A DNA stretch of 64,000 nucleotides from Burkholderia sp. USMB20. Lineage in GTDB: Bacteria > Pseudomonadota > Gammaproteobacteria > Burkholderiales > Burkholderiaceae. Position 1 is the first letter of the stretch. Each line of letters begins with the position of its first letter. The notes beneath the pieces were generated by a model. That model saw only the letters and a program-made list of their open reading frames with translations. It had not been told where the DNA came from and searched no databases. The position numbers were made by a program, and so were the translations under genes. Where the stretch lies: the NCBI RefSeq assembly GCF_000949135.2, contig NZ_JTAN02000019.1:930001-994000 (forward strand). The letters run 5' to 3'. This document shows, one piece after another, positions 11,190 to 19,978 of this stretch.

Positions 11190-12005
11190 ATGACCTATCT
11201 CCAGGAATCGAGCCGGCCTGCCGTCACGGTGCCCAAGCTGCAGGCAATGCGCGAAGCCGACGAGAAGATCGCGATGCTCACCTGCTACGACGCGAGCTTT
11301 TCCGCGCTGCTCGATCGCGCCGGCACCGACGTGCTGCTGATCGGCGACTCGCTCGGCAACGTGCTGCAGGGCCACACGACCACGCTCCCGGTGTCGCTCG
11401 ACGACATCGCGTACCACACCGCATGCGTCGCGCGCGTGCAGCCGCGCGCGCTCGTCGTCGCCGATCTGCCGTTCGGCACGTACGGCACGCCGGCCGAGGC
11501 GTTCGCGAATGCGGTCACGCTGATGCGCGCCGGCGCGCAGATGGTGAAGCTCGAAGGCGGCGAATGGCTCGCCGACACGATCCGCTTCCTCGTCGAACGC
11601 TCGGTGCCGGTGTGCGCGCACCTCGGCCTCACGCCGCAGTCGGTGCATGCGTTCGGCGGCTTCAAGGTGCAGGGCCGCACGGAAGCCGGCGCCGCGCAGT
11701 TGCTGCGCGATGCGCGGGCGATCGAAGATGCGGGCGCGCAGCTCGTGGTGCTCGAGGCGGTGCCGACGCTCGTCGCGTCCGAAGTCACGCACATGCTGAA
11801 GATCCCGACGATCGGCATCGGTGCGGGCCTCGATTGCTCGGGTCAGGTGCTGGTGCTGCACGACATGCTCGGCATCTTCCCCGGCAAGCGGCCGCGTTTC
11901 GTGAAGGATTTCATGCAGGGCCAGCCGAACATCCAGGCGGCCGTCGAGGCGTATGTGAGCGCGGTGAAGGACCGCACGTTCCCGGGCCCGGAACACTCGT
12001 TCTGA
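11190..12005 (+). CDS. panB: 3-methyl-2-oxobutanoate hydroxymethyltransferase
   Basis: PanB transfers a hydroxymethyl group from 5,10-methylene-THF to alpha-ketoisovalerate, giving ketopantoate for pantothenate and CoA. The sequence shows [28 protein letters not shown], with the Mg-binding Asp, and [27 protein letters not shown] and [18 protein letters not shown] follow. Its 271 residues are the standard length. It ends the hda to panB plus-strand series. panC and panD are not in the window. Confidence 0.96.
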   Translation: MTYLQESSRPAVTVPKLQAMREADEKIAMLTCYDASFSALLDRAGTDVLLIGDSLGNVLQGHTTTLPVSLDDIAYHTACVARVQPRALVVADLPFGTYGTPAEAFANAVTLMRAGAQMVKLEGGEWLADTIRFLVERSVPVCAHLGLTPQSVHAFGGFKVQGRTEAGAAQLLRDARAIEDAGAQLVVLEAVPTLVASEVTHMLKIPTIGIGAGLDCSGQVLVLHDMLGIFPGKRPRFVKDFMQGQPNIQAAVEAYVSAVKDRTFPGPEHSF

Positions 12006-12191
12006 CGCGGGACGGGCGTGCCGTGGCGCGCGGTCGGCGCTTGCTGCGGCACACTCGCTGACGTGGCCGCGATGCGGTGCGCCGTTTCTCGTAGTGCATT
12101 GCGGACAATACGTACTTTCTAACTCGTCCTATTCCTGCACACCTTCGTCGCTGCGACCATCAAACCTTCGTCAAGCGAAGGAGTGGAAAAG

Positions 12192-12644
12192 ATGGCGCAT
12201 GTGTATGAAAAGGCGGCTGAACATCGGCTGCTCGCCATCGCCGCGCTCGCATGCAGTCCGCTCGTCGCATTACCCGCGTCCGCTGCGACCGAAGACTGCC
12301 CCGCACGCGTTGCCGTTACCCAGCGGCTCGACGGTCAACCACCCGATGGCTGGAAAAGCTTCGACACGCAAAGCACCTACCCGCTTGCCAGCGTCACCTT
12401 CTGGTCAGGGCCGCCGGACCGGATGATGTCCTTGCTGCCGAACCGCTCGCGCTCCGAACCCAAAAGCGACGTCCATACCTGGTCGCTCGCTGAAAACCGT
12501 GAGGATTACTGGGTCTCATGCGACTACGGGAATACGAGCGTCGTGATCGCACGACCGCTCGGCAGACAGGCGCAGACTTGCGTCGCGCGTTACAGGCGTG
12601 GGCACGCCATCGTACAAAGCTGGCAATGCACGCCGGGGAAGTAA
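12192..12644 (+). CDS. Secreted STY0301-like protein of unknown function
   Basis: This is a predicted periplasmic protein of 150 residues. The ATG at 12192 has a strong GAAGGAG site eight bases upstream; a GTG three codons earlier would lie inside that site. A signal peptide with a hydrophobic core LLAIAALACSPLVALPASA precedes a mature part starting near ATEDCP. Four cysteines (CPARV, SCDYG, TCVARY, WQCTPGK) could form two disulphides. The spacing of CP, GW, the W-S-G-P block and the C-Y pair resembles the STY0301 family, whose function is unknown. GC content looks lower than the neighbours, so recent acquisition is possible. It converges on pabBC. Confidence 0.65.
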   Translation: MAHVYEKAAEHRLLAIAALACSPLVALPASAATEDCPARVAVTQRLDGQPPDGWKSFDTQSTYPLASVTFWSGPPDRMMSLLPNRSRSEPKSDVHTWSLAENREDYWVSCDYGNTSVVIARPLGRQAQTCVARYRRGHAIVQSWQCTPGK

Positions 12645-12651
12645 TCCGCGT

Positions 12652-14589
12652 TCAGGCCGGTGCGCTGCCTTGAATCAGCCGCGCCGCGACCGACCCGCGC
12701 AACGCATTGCAGATCATCAACTCGTCCGCGTTCAGCACATCGTCGAGCGTCAGCACACGCTCTTTTGCGCCTAGCGCCGGATCGTCGAGCAGCACACCGC
12801 GCATCACGCCGGGGAGCACGCCGCACGACAACGGCGGCGTCAACCAGACGCCATCACGCTTCACGAACACATTCGACCGCCCGCCTTCCGTCACCTCGCC
12901 GCGCTCGTTGACGAACAGCATGTCGAAGCCGCCGAGCGCTTCCGCCGCCTGCCACGCACGGTCGTACTCGGCACGGCGCGTCGTCTTGTGCAGCAGCAGC
13001 GCATCGTCCGCGCGGGTCGGCGCGAAGCCGTGCGCGGACGCGAGCATCACGCCGACCGGCCCCGCGGGCAGCGGCTTCAGTGCCGCGGCCGTGATGTCGA
13101 CCGTGCCGTCCTTCGCGAGTGCGAGCTTCATCCGGTACGGGCCGTCGCCGTCGAGCGCCGCGCAACGCGCGTCGATCTCGCGGCGCAACGCGTCGGCGTC
13201 GAGGCGGAAGCCGAACGCATCCGCGCTGCGCTGCAGCCGCGCGAGATGGCGCTCGAGATGCCGGATGCCGTCCGCACGTGTCGCGGCCGTGGTTTCGAAC
13301 AACTGGAAGCCGGGATCGGCATCGGTCAGGAATCGCGCTTTCAATTCGCACTCCGCATATTCGTCGGCGGCGACGCTGTCGAGCACGATGCCCGCGCCGA
13401 CACCCATCCTGCCGCGCCGCCGGCCGCTAGCGGCCGTTGCCGCGTCGCGCGTGCCGATCGTTGCGGCCGCATCGACGGCGATCGCATCGAGCGTCAGCGT
13501 CCGGATCGCGACCGACAGGCAGAAATCGCCGCAGCCGGCCACGCCGTCGGGCACCGCAGCGCCTGCCGAAAGGCCTTCCTTCGGTGCATCGAGCCAGCCG
13601 ATCGCGCCCGTATAGAGCCCGCGCGGCGTCGACTCGATCGCGTCGATCAGTTCCATCGTCTTGTGCTTCGGCGCACCGGTGATCGATCCGCACGGAAACA
13701 GCGCACGCAGCATCTGCGCGAACGTGGTGCCGTCGCGCCAGCCGGCCTCGACCGTCGACGTCATCTGCCACACCGACGCATACGGCTCGACCGAGAACAG
13801 CGCCGGCACCTTGACCGTGCCCGTGCGCGCGATCCGCGACACGTCGTTGCGCAGCAGGTCGACGATCATCACGTTTTCCGCGCGGTTCTTCGGATCGTTC
13901 GCGAGGAACGCGGCAGCCGCCGCATCGTCGCGCGGATCGGCCGAGCGCGGCGCGGTGCCCTTCATCGGCCGCGCGCGCAGCACGTCGCCGTGCTTCTCGA
14001 CGAACAGCTCCGGCGAGCACGACACGACCCACGCGCCGTCGGGCAGCGCGATCAGCGCGCCGTAACGCACGGGCTGACGCGCGCGCAGCCGCCGGTACAG
14101 CGCGAGCGGCGTGCCGAACATGTCGAAATTCAACCGGTACGTGTAGTTGATCTGATACGAATCGCCCGCCCGCAGCGCGTCGTGCACCGCGGCGATCGCC
14201 GCGTCGAACGCGTCGCGCGACACACTCTTCGCGACGTGCGCGACGCCCGCGATCGACGGCGGGCCGCCGCCGTCCTGCTGCGCGAGCCACGCATCGACTT
14301 CGTCGCGCGACAGGCGCTCGCAGCGCGCATACAGCAAAAAGCGCAGCGGGGCATGGCCCGGCTGCGCTCTGTCCAGATTGCGTCCGAATTCGTAGTCGCC
14401 GACGACGATCGCATGCAGCCCGTCGCGCAGATCCTGCGCCACCGCCGCATCGACTTCGTCGAGCCGTGCCGGATCCGTGCACACGCGTTCGCGCACGAAA
14501 CCGGAATACAAACGACTCGACCGCGCGGACGCGGTCGAGTCGCAATCGTCCAAGAGCGCGAACGACGCGCTCTCGTTGCCTTCAGTCAT
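12652..14589 (-). CDS. pabB: Bifunctional aminodeoxychorismate synthase component I / aminodeoxychorismate lyase (PabB-PabC fusion)
   Basis: The 645-residue protein would convert chorismate plus glutamine-derived ammonia to 4-amino-4-deoxychorismate and then to 4-aminobenzoate and pyruvate, feeding folate synthesis. Residues about 1-400 are the chorismate-binding domain: MKGTAPRSADPRDD, FLANDPKNRAENVMIVDLLRND, FPCGSITGAPKHKTMELI. From about 420 on it is a class IV PLP aminotransferase fold like PabC: FQLFETTAATR, LLLHKTTRRAEYD with the probable PLP lysine, and VTEGGRSNVFV. It follows dnaJ by four bases, so it may be co-expressed with the chaperone genes. The glutaminase partner PabA is not in the window. 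Confidence 0.93.
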   Translation of the reverse strand: MTEGNESASFALLDDCDSTASARSSRLYSGFVRERVCTDPARLDEVDAAVAQDLRDGLHAIVVGDYEFGRNLDRAQPGHAPLRFLLYARCERLSRDEVDAWLAQQDGGGPPSIAGVAHVAKSVSRDAFDAAIAAVHDALRAGDSYQINYTYRLNFDMFGTPLALYRRLRARQPVRYGALIALPDGAWVVSCSPELFVEKHGDVLRARPMKGTAPRSADPRDDAAAAAFLANDPKNRAENVMIVDLLRNDVSRIARTGTVKVPALFSVEPYASVWQMTSTVEAGWRDGTTFAQMLRALFPCGSITGAPKHKTMELIDAIESTPRGLYTGAIGWLDAPKEGLSAGAAVPDGVAGCGDFCLSVAIRTLTLDAIAVDAAATIGTRDAATAASGRRRGRMGVGAGIVLDSVAADEYAECELKARFLTDADPGFQLFETTAATRADGIRHLERHLARLQRSADAFGFRLDADALRREIDARCAALDGDGPYRMKLALAKDGTVDITAAALKPLPAGPVGVMLASAHGFAPTRADDALLLHKTTRRAEYDRAWQAAEALGGFDMLFVNERGEVTEGGRSNVFVKRDGVWLTPPLSCGVLPGVMRGVLLDDPALGAKERVLTLDDVLNADELMICNALRGSVAARLIQGSAPA

Positions 14590-14593
14590 ACCG

Positions 14594-15730
14594 TTACTCG
14601 AAGAAGCTCTTCACCCGGTCGAACCAGCTCTTGCTCTGCGGGCTGTGACGCGCACCGCCCTCGGCCAGCGACTTCTCGAACTGCTTGAGCAGATCGCGCT
14701 GCTGGTCGGTCAGCTTCACGGGCGTCTCGACCTGCACGTGTACGTACAGATCGCCCGCGATGCTCGAACGCAGACCCTTGATCCCCTTGCCGCGCAGGCG
14801 GAACGTCTTGCCCGACTGCGTGCCTTCCGGCACCGGGAACGACGCACGGCCGGCCAGCGTCGGCACCTCGATCTCGCCGCCCAGTGCGGCGGTCGTGAAC
14901 GGGATCGGCATCTGGCAGTGGAGATCGTCGCCGTCGCGCTCGAACACCGAGTGCGGCTTGATGTGGATCTCGACGTACAGGTCGCCCGGCGGCCCGCCGT
15001 TGATACCCGGCTCGCCGTTGCCGGCGGAGCGGATCCGCATCCCGTCGTCGATGCCGGCCGGGATCTTCACTTCGAGCGTCTTGGTTTCCTTCACCTTGCC
15101 CGAGCCGTGGCAGTGCACGCACGGTTCCGGGATGTAGGTGCCGGTGCCGTGGCACTTCGGGCAGGTCTGCTGGATGCTGAAGAAGCCCTGCGACATGCGC
15201 ACCGTGCCCTGGCCGTGACACGTCGGGCAGGTTTCCGGCTTCGTGCCGGGCTTCGCGCCCGACCCGTGACAGACTTCGCACGACACCCAGCTCGGCACGC
15301 GGATCTGCGTGTCGTAGCCGTGCGCGGCCTGCTCGAGCGTGATTTCCATGCTGTAGCGCAGGTCGGCGCCGCGATACACCTGCGGACCGCCGCGGCCGCC
15401 GCGCGCGGCACCGCCCGCGGCCTGGCCGAAGATGTCGCCGAAGATGTCGCCGAACGCATCCGCGAAGCCGCCGAAACCCTGTGCGCCCGCACCGCCCATG
15501 TTCGGATCGACGCCCGCGTGGCCGTACTGGTCGTACGCCGCGCGCTTCTGGTCGTCCGACAGCATTTCATAGGCTTCCTTCGCCTCCTTGAAATGCTCTT
15601 CCGCATCCTTGTTGTCCGGATTGCGGTCAGGGTGATACTTCATCGCAAGCTTGCGATACGCCTTCTTGATTTCGTCGTCGCTCGCGTTCTTCGCGACGCC
15701 CAGAACCTCGTAGTAATCCCGTTTCGCCAT
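14594..15730 (-). CDS. dnaJ: Chaperone protein DnaJ
   Basis: DnaJ delivers unfolded clients to DnaK and stimulates its ATPase. The J domain occupies residues 1-70 with the HPD triad in [13 protein letters not shown] Gly/Phe-rich stretch follows (about 75-115). Four zinc-binding CxxCxGxG repeats are intact: [27 protein letters not shown] and CVHCHGSGK. The C-terminal client-binding domains complete 378 residues, the normal type I length. It lies 264 bases downstream of dnaK and four bases upstream of pabBC on the same strand. Confidence 0.98.
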   Translation of the reverse strand: MAKRDYYEVLGVAKNASDDEIKKAYRKLAMKYHPDRNPDNKDAEEHFKEAKEAYEMLSDDQKRAAYDQYGHAGVDPNMGGAGAQGFGGFADAFGDIFGDIFGQAAGGAARGGRGGPQVYRGADLRYSMEITLEQAAHGYDTQIRVPSWVSCEVCHGSGAKPGTKPETCPTCHGQGTVRMSQGFFSIQQTCPKCHGTGTYIPEPCVHCHGSGKVKETKTLEVKIPAGIDDGMRIRSAGNGEPGINGGPPGDLYVEIHIKPHSVFERDGDDLHCQMPIPFTTAALGGEIEVPTLAGRASFPVPEGTQSGKTFRLRGKGIKGLRSSIAGDLYVHVQVETPVKLTDQQRDLLKQFEKSLAEGGARHSPQSKSWFDRVKSFFE

Positions 15731-15947
15731 ATCGATTCACTGTGCCGTCGCGCGTCACGCACGCGGCGGCTCCTTTCGCCCGCAGTAAAGTCTCTCGACT
15801 CGTCTGGCGCTGCGCCGTCCGCGGACGGCTCGCGCAGCACCCGCCAAAAAACAAATGTGCCCGGAGGGCCGCGAAGCCCGCCAGGCGTGGAGTCGATCCG
15901 GCCATCCGGAAGGAAAGACAGACCGCTTTCAGTCGTTGGTCAACCGC

Positions 15948-15971
15948 GCCGCGCGCGTTTCCACGCGCGGC
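15948..15971. repeat. GC-rich hairpin between dnaK and dnaJ
   Basis: GCCGCGCG (15948-15955) pairs with CGCGCGGC (15964-15971) around an 8-nt loop, 24 bases after the dnaK stop on the minus strand. There is no T-run on either side, so it is not a typical terminator. It could pause polymerase or protect the dnaK message from 3' exonucleases. The rest of the dnaK-dnaJ gap shows nothing recognisable. Confidence 0.45.
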
Positions 15972-15994
15972 GTACGGTGCCATTGCAACCCGGC

Positions 15995-17938
15995 TTAGTC
16001 CTTCTTCACTTCCTTGAACTCGGCGTCGACGACGTCGTCGGCAGCCTGCTGCGCACCGCCCGCCTGGGCCGCGCCTTCCGCTGCACCCGCCGCGCCGGCT
16101 TGCTGCGCCTGCATGTCGGCGTACATCTTTTCGCCGAGCTTCTGCGAAGCCTGACCGAGTTCCTCGACCTTCGCGTCGATCGCCGCCTTGTCGGCCGACG
16201 TATCCTTCAGCACGTCCTCGAGCGACTTCAGCGCCGCTTCGATCTTTTCCTTCTCGCCCGCGTCCAGCTTGTCGCCGTACTCGGTGAGCGCCTTCTTCGT
16301 GCTGTGGACCAGCGCGTCGCCCTGGTTGCGCGAATCAGCCAGCTCGCGCAGCTTGTGGTCTTCCGCTGCGTTCGCTTCCGCGTCCTTGATCATCTGGTCG
16401 ATTTCAGCGTCGGACAGGCCCGAGTTCGCCTTGATCGTGATCTTGTTTTCCTTGCCGGTCGCCTTGTCCTTCGCGCCGACGTGCAGGATGCCGTTCGCGT
16501 CGATGTCGAAGGTCACTTCGATCTGCGGCACGCCGCGCGGCGACGGCGGGATGCCTTCGAGGTTGAACTCGCCGAGCAGCTTGTTGCCCGCTGCCATCTC
16601 GCGTTCGCCCTGGAACACCTTGATCGTCACGGCCGACTGGTTGTCGTCCGCCGTCGAATACACCTGAGCGTGCTTCGTCGGGATCGTCGTGTTCTTGTTG
16701 ATCATCTTCGTCATCACGCCGCCGAGCGTCTCGATGCCGAGCGACAGCGGGGTCACGTCGAGCAGCAGCACGTCCTTGCGGTCGCCCGACAGGACCTGGC
16801 CCTGGATCGCCGCGCCGACTGCGACGGCTTCGTCCGGGTTCACGTCACGGCGCGGATCCTTGCCGAAGAACTCCTTCACCTTCTCCTGCACCTTCGGCAT
16901 GCGGGTCTGGCCGCCGACCAGGATCACGTCGTCGATGTCCGACACCTTGACGCCGGCGTCCTTGATCGCGATGCGGCACGGTTCGATCGTGCGCTCGACC
17001 AGATCCTCGACCAGCGCTTCCAGCTTCGCGCGGGTGATCTTCAGGTTCAAGTGCTTCGGACCCGATGCGTCGGCCGTGATGTACGGCAGGTTGATTTCGG
17101 TCTGCTGGCTCGACGACAGCTCGATCTTCGCCTTTTCAGCGGCTTCCTTCAGGCGCTGCAGCGCGAGCACGTCCTTCGACAGGTCGACGCCCTGCTCCTT
17201 CTTGAACTCGCCGATGATGTAATCGATGATGCGCTGGTCGAAGTCCTCGCCGCCGAGGAACGTGTCGCCGTTGGTCGACAGCACTTCGAACTGCATTTCG
17301 CCGTCGACGTCCGCGATCTCGATGATCGACACGTCGAACGTGCCGCCGCCGAGGTCATACACGGCGATCTTGCGGTCGCCCTTCTCGGCCTTGTCGAGGC
17401 CGAACGCGAGCGCGGCTGCCGTCGGCTCGTTGATGATCCGCTTGACTTCGAGGCCCGCGATGCGGCCGGCGTCCTTGGTTGCCTGGCGCTGGCTGTCGTT
17501 GAAGTACGCCGGCACCGTGATCACGGCTTCCGTGACCGGCTCGCCGAGGTAGTCTTCGGCCGTCTTCTTCATCTTGCGCAGCACTTCAGCCGAAACCTGC
17601 GGCGGCGCGAGCTTCTCGCCGTGCGCTTCGACCCATGCGTCGCCGTTGTCGGCCTTGATGATCGCGTACGGCATCAGGCCGATGTCCTTCTGGACTTCCT
17701 TCTCTTCGAAGCGGCGGCCGATCAGGCGCTTCACGGCGAACAGCGTGTTCTTCGGGTTGGTCACGGACTGACGCTTGGCCGGCGCGCCGACGAGCACTTC
17801 GTTGTCGTCCATGTAGGCGATGATCGACGGCGTCGTGCGCGTGCCTTCCGAGTTCTCGATGACCTTGACCTGGTTGCCTTCCATGATGGCGACGCACGAG
17901 TTCGTGGTGCCGAGGTCAATACCGATGATCTTTCCCAT
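15995..17938 (-). CDS. dnaK: Chaperone protein DnaK (Hsp70)
   Basis: DnaK is the ATP-dependent Hsp70 that folds and refolds proteins together with DnaJ and GrpE and also restrains sigma32. The N-terminus [14 protein letters not shown] is the phosphate-1 motif. [13 protein letters not shown] and [18 protein letters not shown] are the other ATPase signatures. A substrate-binding domain and helical lid follow, with a flexible Gly/Ala/Gln-rich tail that ends in the conserved [10 protein letters not shown]. At 647 residues it is full length. It lies downstream of the thioredoxin-like gene, with a 147-base leader that holds an inverted repeat. Confidence 0.98.
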   Translation of the reverse strand: MGKIIGIDLGTTNSCVAIMEGNQVKVIENSEGTRTTPSIIAYMDDNEVLVGAPAKRQSVTNPKNTLFAVKRLIGRRFEEKEVQKDIGLMPYAIIKADNGDAWVEAHGEKLAPPQVSAEVLRKMKKTAEDYLGEPVTEAVITVPAYFNDSQRQATKDAGRIAGLEVKRIINEPTAAALAFGLDKAEKGDRKIAVYDLGGGTFDVSIIEIADVDGEMQFEVLSTNGDTFLGGEDFDQRIIDYIIGEFKKEQGVDLSKDVLALQRLKEAAEKAKIELSSSQQTEINLPYITADASGPKHLNLKITRAKLEALVEDLVERTIEPCRIAIKDAGVKVSDIDDVILVGGQTRMPKVQEKVKEFFGKDPRRDVNPDEAVAVGAAIQGQVLSGDRKDVLLLDVTPLSLGIETLGGVMTKMINKNTTIPTKHAQVYSTADDNQSAVTIKVFQGEREMAAGNKLLGEFNLEGIPPSPRGVPQIEVTFDIDANGILHVGAKDKATGKENKITIKANSGLSDAEIDQMIKDAEANAAEDHKLRELADSRNQGDALVHSTKKALTEYGDKLDAGEKEKIEAALKSLEDVLKDTSADKAAIDAKVEELGQASQKLGEKMYADMQAQQAGAAGAAEGAAQAGGAQQAADDVVDAEFKEVKKD

Positions 17939-17969
17939 TTTTCCTAATCTCCAGAAATGCTTGTTTGCT

Positions 17970-18003
17970 GCGCGAAACCCCGCGTTTTTGGGCAGTTTCG
18001 CGC
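17970..18003. repeat. 9-bp inverted repeat in the dnaK leader
   Basis: GCGCGAAAC (17970-17978) and GTTTCGCGC (17995-18003) are perfect inverted copies around a 16-nt loop. They lie 32-65 bases before the dnaK start codon. No T-run follows, so a terminator is unlikely; an mRNA hairpin affecting translation or processing, or a protein site, is possible. It is not a CIRCE element. Confidence 0.5.
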
Positions 18004-18085
18004 GCCAGAATTCAACTCTGTTCCCGAAATGCGTCCGGCCGATCCGTTTTCAAGACCCGCCAAGCGATGCGGATATTAAATTTTT

Positions 18086-18526
18086 TCAATCGCCGCCGGT
18101 AGCCGGATCGTACGAACCGGCGTCGCGGCCCGACTGCGCGCCGGTCGCCGCGGCGATCTTCGCGCGCGCCGCCGACACCGCCGCCTGGAACTGCGCGAGG
18201 CCATGCCAGCCGGTCGCGCGGCCGAGCCGCTTGCCGCGGTGGAAGAAGAACCACGTCGGCACGCCGTGCAGGCCGAAGCGGCGCCCCAGCTCATGATGTT
18301 CGTACACGTTGCAATGGAACCACTTCAGATCCAGCGCGCGGATCGCGTCCGGCTGGGCGAGCATCGCCTTCTTGGCGATCTCGCAGTTGAAGCAGTCGAC
18401 GCCCCAGAAGAACACCACGGCGAGCGCATCCCCGGCGCCGGCGATCGCGGCGTCGAACGTGTCGGCCACCAGCGCCTGCATGTCGAACGCGTCGAACGCG
18501 GCCGGATCGACGCCGGCGGGAACCAT
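18086..18526 (-). CDS. Thioredoxin-fold protein within the grpE-dnaK cluster
   Basis: A 146-residue cytosolic protein with a thioredoxin-like fold. The active-site motif is WGVDCFNCEIAKKAM, a CxxC with Phe-Asn between Cys45 and Cys48 in place of the usual Gly-Pro. LKWFHCNVYEHHELGRRFGLHGVPTWFFFHRGKRLGRATG-type sequence (about 80-120) contains the cis-proline GVPTW and the following strand. It starts ten bases after grpE ends and precedes dnaK, so it is probably co-expressed with heat-shock chaperones. The partner is unknown. A redox or client-protection role under heat stress is an inference from context. The Ala-rich tail after about residue 125 is unusual. Confidence 0.85.
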   Translation of the reverse strand: MVPAGVDPAAFDAFDMQALVADTFDAAIAGAGDALAVVFFWGVDCFNCEIAKKAMLAQPDAIRALDLKWFHCNVYEHHELGRRFGLHGVPTWFFFHRGKRLGRATGWHGLAQFQAAVSAARAKIAAATGAQSGRDAGSYDPATGGD

Positions 18527-18536
18527 CGCGTCGGCC

Positions 18537-19082
18537 TTACTTCGGCTGGGCGACCGTGACGAGCGCCGGGCGCAGCACGCGGTCGGCGATCATGTAACCC
18601 TTTTGCAGGACGGTCACGACGGTGTTCGGCTCCTGCTCGGCCGGCACCATCGAAATCGCCTGGTGCTGGTGCGGATCGAACTTCTCGCCGACCGGGTTGA
18701 TCGCGACGACGCGGCCCTTCTCGAGCGCGCTCGTCAGCTGGCGCAGCGTCAGTTCGACGCCTTCGCGCACCTTCGTGATGTCGCCGGACGTATCGCCGAC
18801 GGCAGCCTCGAGGCTGTCCAGCACGGGCAGCAGGTGCTCCGCGAAGCCCTCGATCGCGAACTTGTGCGCCTTCGAGACATCTTCCTGCGCGCGGCGGCGG
18901 ACGTTCTCGGTCTCGGCCTTCGCCCGCAGGAAGCTCTCCTGCAGCTCGGCGACCTTGGCTTGAGCCTCCGCGAGCGCCGCGTCGGCTGCTTCGGCGGCGG
19001 GCGCCGCGCCTTGCGCCGCCTGCTTCTCGCTGCCGATGTCTTCGGCCGATTGGGTAGCCGGGTTCTCTTGCGTGTTTTCCAT
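18537..19082 (-). CDS. grpE: Nucleotide exchange factor GrpE
   Basis: GrpE releases ADP from DnaK. The 181-residue protein has an Ala/Glu-rich N-terminus (1-40), then a long coiled-coil helix (about 40-100) with [21 protein letters not shown], and a C-terminal beta domain containing [29 protein letters not shown]-type sequence (about 135-165) and [14 protein letters not shown]. It is the first gene of grpE-trx-dnaK-dnaJ-pabBC on the minus strand. A sigma32-like promoter lies about 80-110 bases upstream. Confidence 0.97.
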   Translation of the reverse strand: MENTQENPATQSAEDIGSEKQAAQGAAPAAEAADAALAEAQAKVAELQESFLRAKAETENVRRRAQEDVSKAHKFAIEGFAEHLLPVLDSLEAAVGDTSGDITKVREGVELTLRQLTSALEKGRVVAINPVGEKFDPHQHQAISMVPAEQEPNTVVTVLQKGYMIADRVLRPALVTVAQPK

Positions 19083-19432
19083 GTCGCTGAAAGTCGATTA
19101 GAGGTTGAAGCCAAATCGGCAACCGCCGGACCGTATGTCGGCGGCACCGCACATTGTTGGTGCAAATAAGGGCGAAAACTCCGATTTCAAGGGGGTTATT
19201 CACCGGCATTCGCCAATGCCGTGAAACAACCGCGCTGCGCGCCGCCGATTACGTGCATTTGTCGCCGGATCGGACGAAACGACCGGTAACAACGCTTACC
19301 AGGCAAGTACTAGCTCGGCACAGGGGGGTGCACTACACTCCATTCAAGCGTCGAAAAAGCGCGTTTACCCTAGCTTACCGGCGCCTGACATCCACCTGGC
19401 GCTGCATTCACAGTCCCATCGAGGCGCGTACC
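19083..19432. other. Intergenic region between grpE and the small membrane ORF
   Basis: Besides the heat-shock promoter, this stretch holds a 7-bp inverted repeat, CGGCATT/AATGCCG (19204-19221), just upstream of the promoter. No CIRCE sequence (TTAGCACTC-N9-GAGTGCTAA) is present, so HrcA is unlikely to act here. The remainder is of unknown use and presumably carries the promoter of the short plus-strand frame at 19433. Confidence 0.5.
19164..19191 (-). promoter_or_regulatory. Sigma32 (heat-shock) promoter of grpE
   Basis: Read on the minus strand, CTTGAAA (19191-19185) is followed after about 11-12 bases by GCCCTTATTT (19173-19164). This matches the RpoH consensus CTTGAA-N13/14-CCCCATNT reasonably well. 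It lies 82 bases or more upstream of grpE, on the same strand. Confidence 0.6.
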
Positions 19433-19594
19433 GTGAAACTGACCTTTGCCATATCGGTGGTCGCGCTGGTACTGATTGCCGGCACCACCACCATCTGCCT
19501 GTCCGGAGCCGTCACCGACCGCACGACCGAATACGGCAGCGCGCGGGCGACGTTCGACCAGATGTTCAGCTCCCACCAGAAAATCTGTCGATGA
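19433..19594 (+). CDS. Putative small secreted or membrane protein
   Basis: A 53-codon frame starts at GTG 19433 after a GAGG ribosome binding site (19421-19424). It begins with a clear signal sequence or membrane anchor, MKLTFAISVVALVLIAG, followed by about 35 polar residues with two cysteines. The 3' end overlaps the end of hslR on the opposite strand by 29 bases, so the two are convergent. I do not recognise the protein, and no function can be assigned. The regular signal-sequence pattern, unlike most antisense frames here, is the main reason to list it. Confidence 0.4.
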   Translation: MKLTFAISVVALVLIAGTTTICLSGAVTDRTTEYGSARATFDQMFSSHQKICR

Positions 19595-19973
19595 TGCGCC
19601 GGTCGCGCTTGGTCGGCCGGCCGTGCAGTTCCGCCGCCGGCTCGCGATAGGTGCGGCGCCGTTCCAGTTCGGCGAGCCGCGCGACGCGCCCCGCTTCCGT
19701 TTCCTCGTAAAGCGTCTGCGCGATGCTCGCGGGCCCGCGCACGTCGCAAATGCCAAGCACGGCAATGTGCCAGACGACACCGTCGATCGCAATCTCGACC
19801 TCGTCGCCGACGCGCACGTCCTTGGCCGGCTTCACCGCCGCGCCGCCGATCTTCACGTGGCCCTTGTCGACCGCGTCGGATGCGAGCGAGCGCGTCTTGA
19901 AGAAGCGGGCCGCCCACAGCCATTTGTCGATGCGCAGCTTCGCGCCGGGGTCCGTCGAAATCCTGTAGTTCAT
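19566..19973 (-). CDS. hslR: RNA-binding S4 domain protein (Hsp15-type ribosome recycling factor)
   Basis: Hsp15 binds the free 50S subunit carrying a nascent chain and helps rescue stalled translation after heat shock. The S4 fold is visible at residues about 12-60: LRIDKWLWAARFFKTRSLASDAV, then DKGHVKIGGAAVKPAKDVRVGDEV. The C-terminal half is basic, rich in Arg. The ATG at 19973 gives 135 residues, matching the family, whereas an upstream extension in the same frame runs into hemH. It starts only five bases after hemH ends, so hrcA-hemH-hslR may form one unit. Confidence 0.9.
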   Translation of the reverse strand: MNYRISTDPGAKLRIDKWLWAARFFKTRSLASDAVDKGHVKIGGAAVKPAKDVRVGDEVEIAIDGVVWHIAVLGICDVRGPASIAQTLYEETEAGRVARLAELERRRTYREPAAELHGRPTKRDRRIIDRFSGGS

Positions 19974-19978
19974 CGCGT

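Noticed and set aside
14477-17947. A 1156-codon plus-strand frame opposite dnaJ and dnaK
   Set aside because: Composition is repetitive RDVDH-type, and it covers two conserved minus-strand genes and their gap; it is an antisense shadow.
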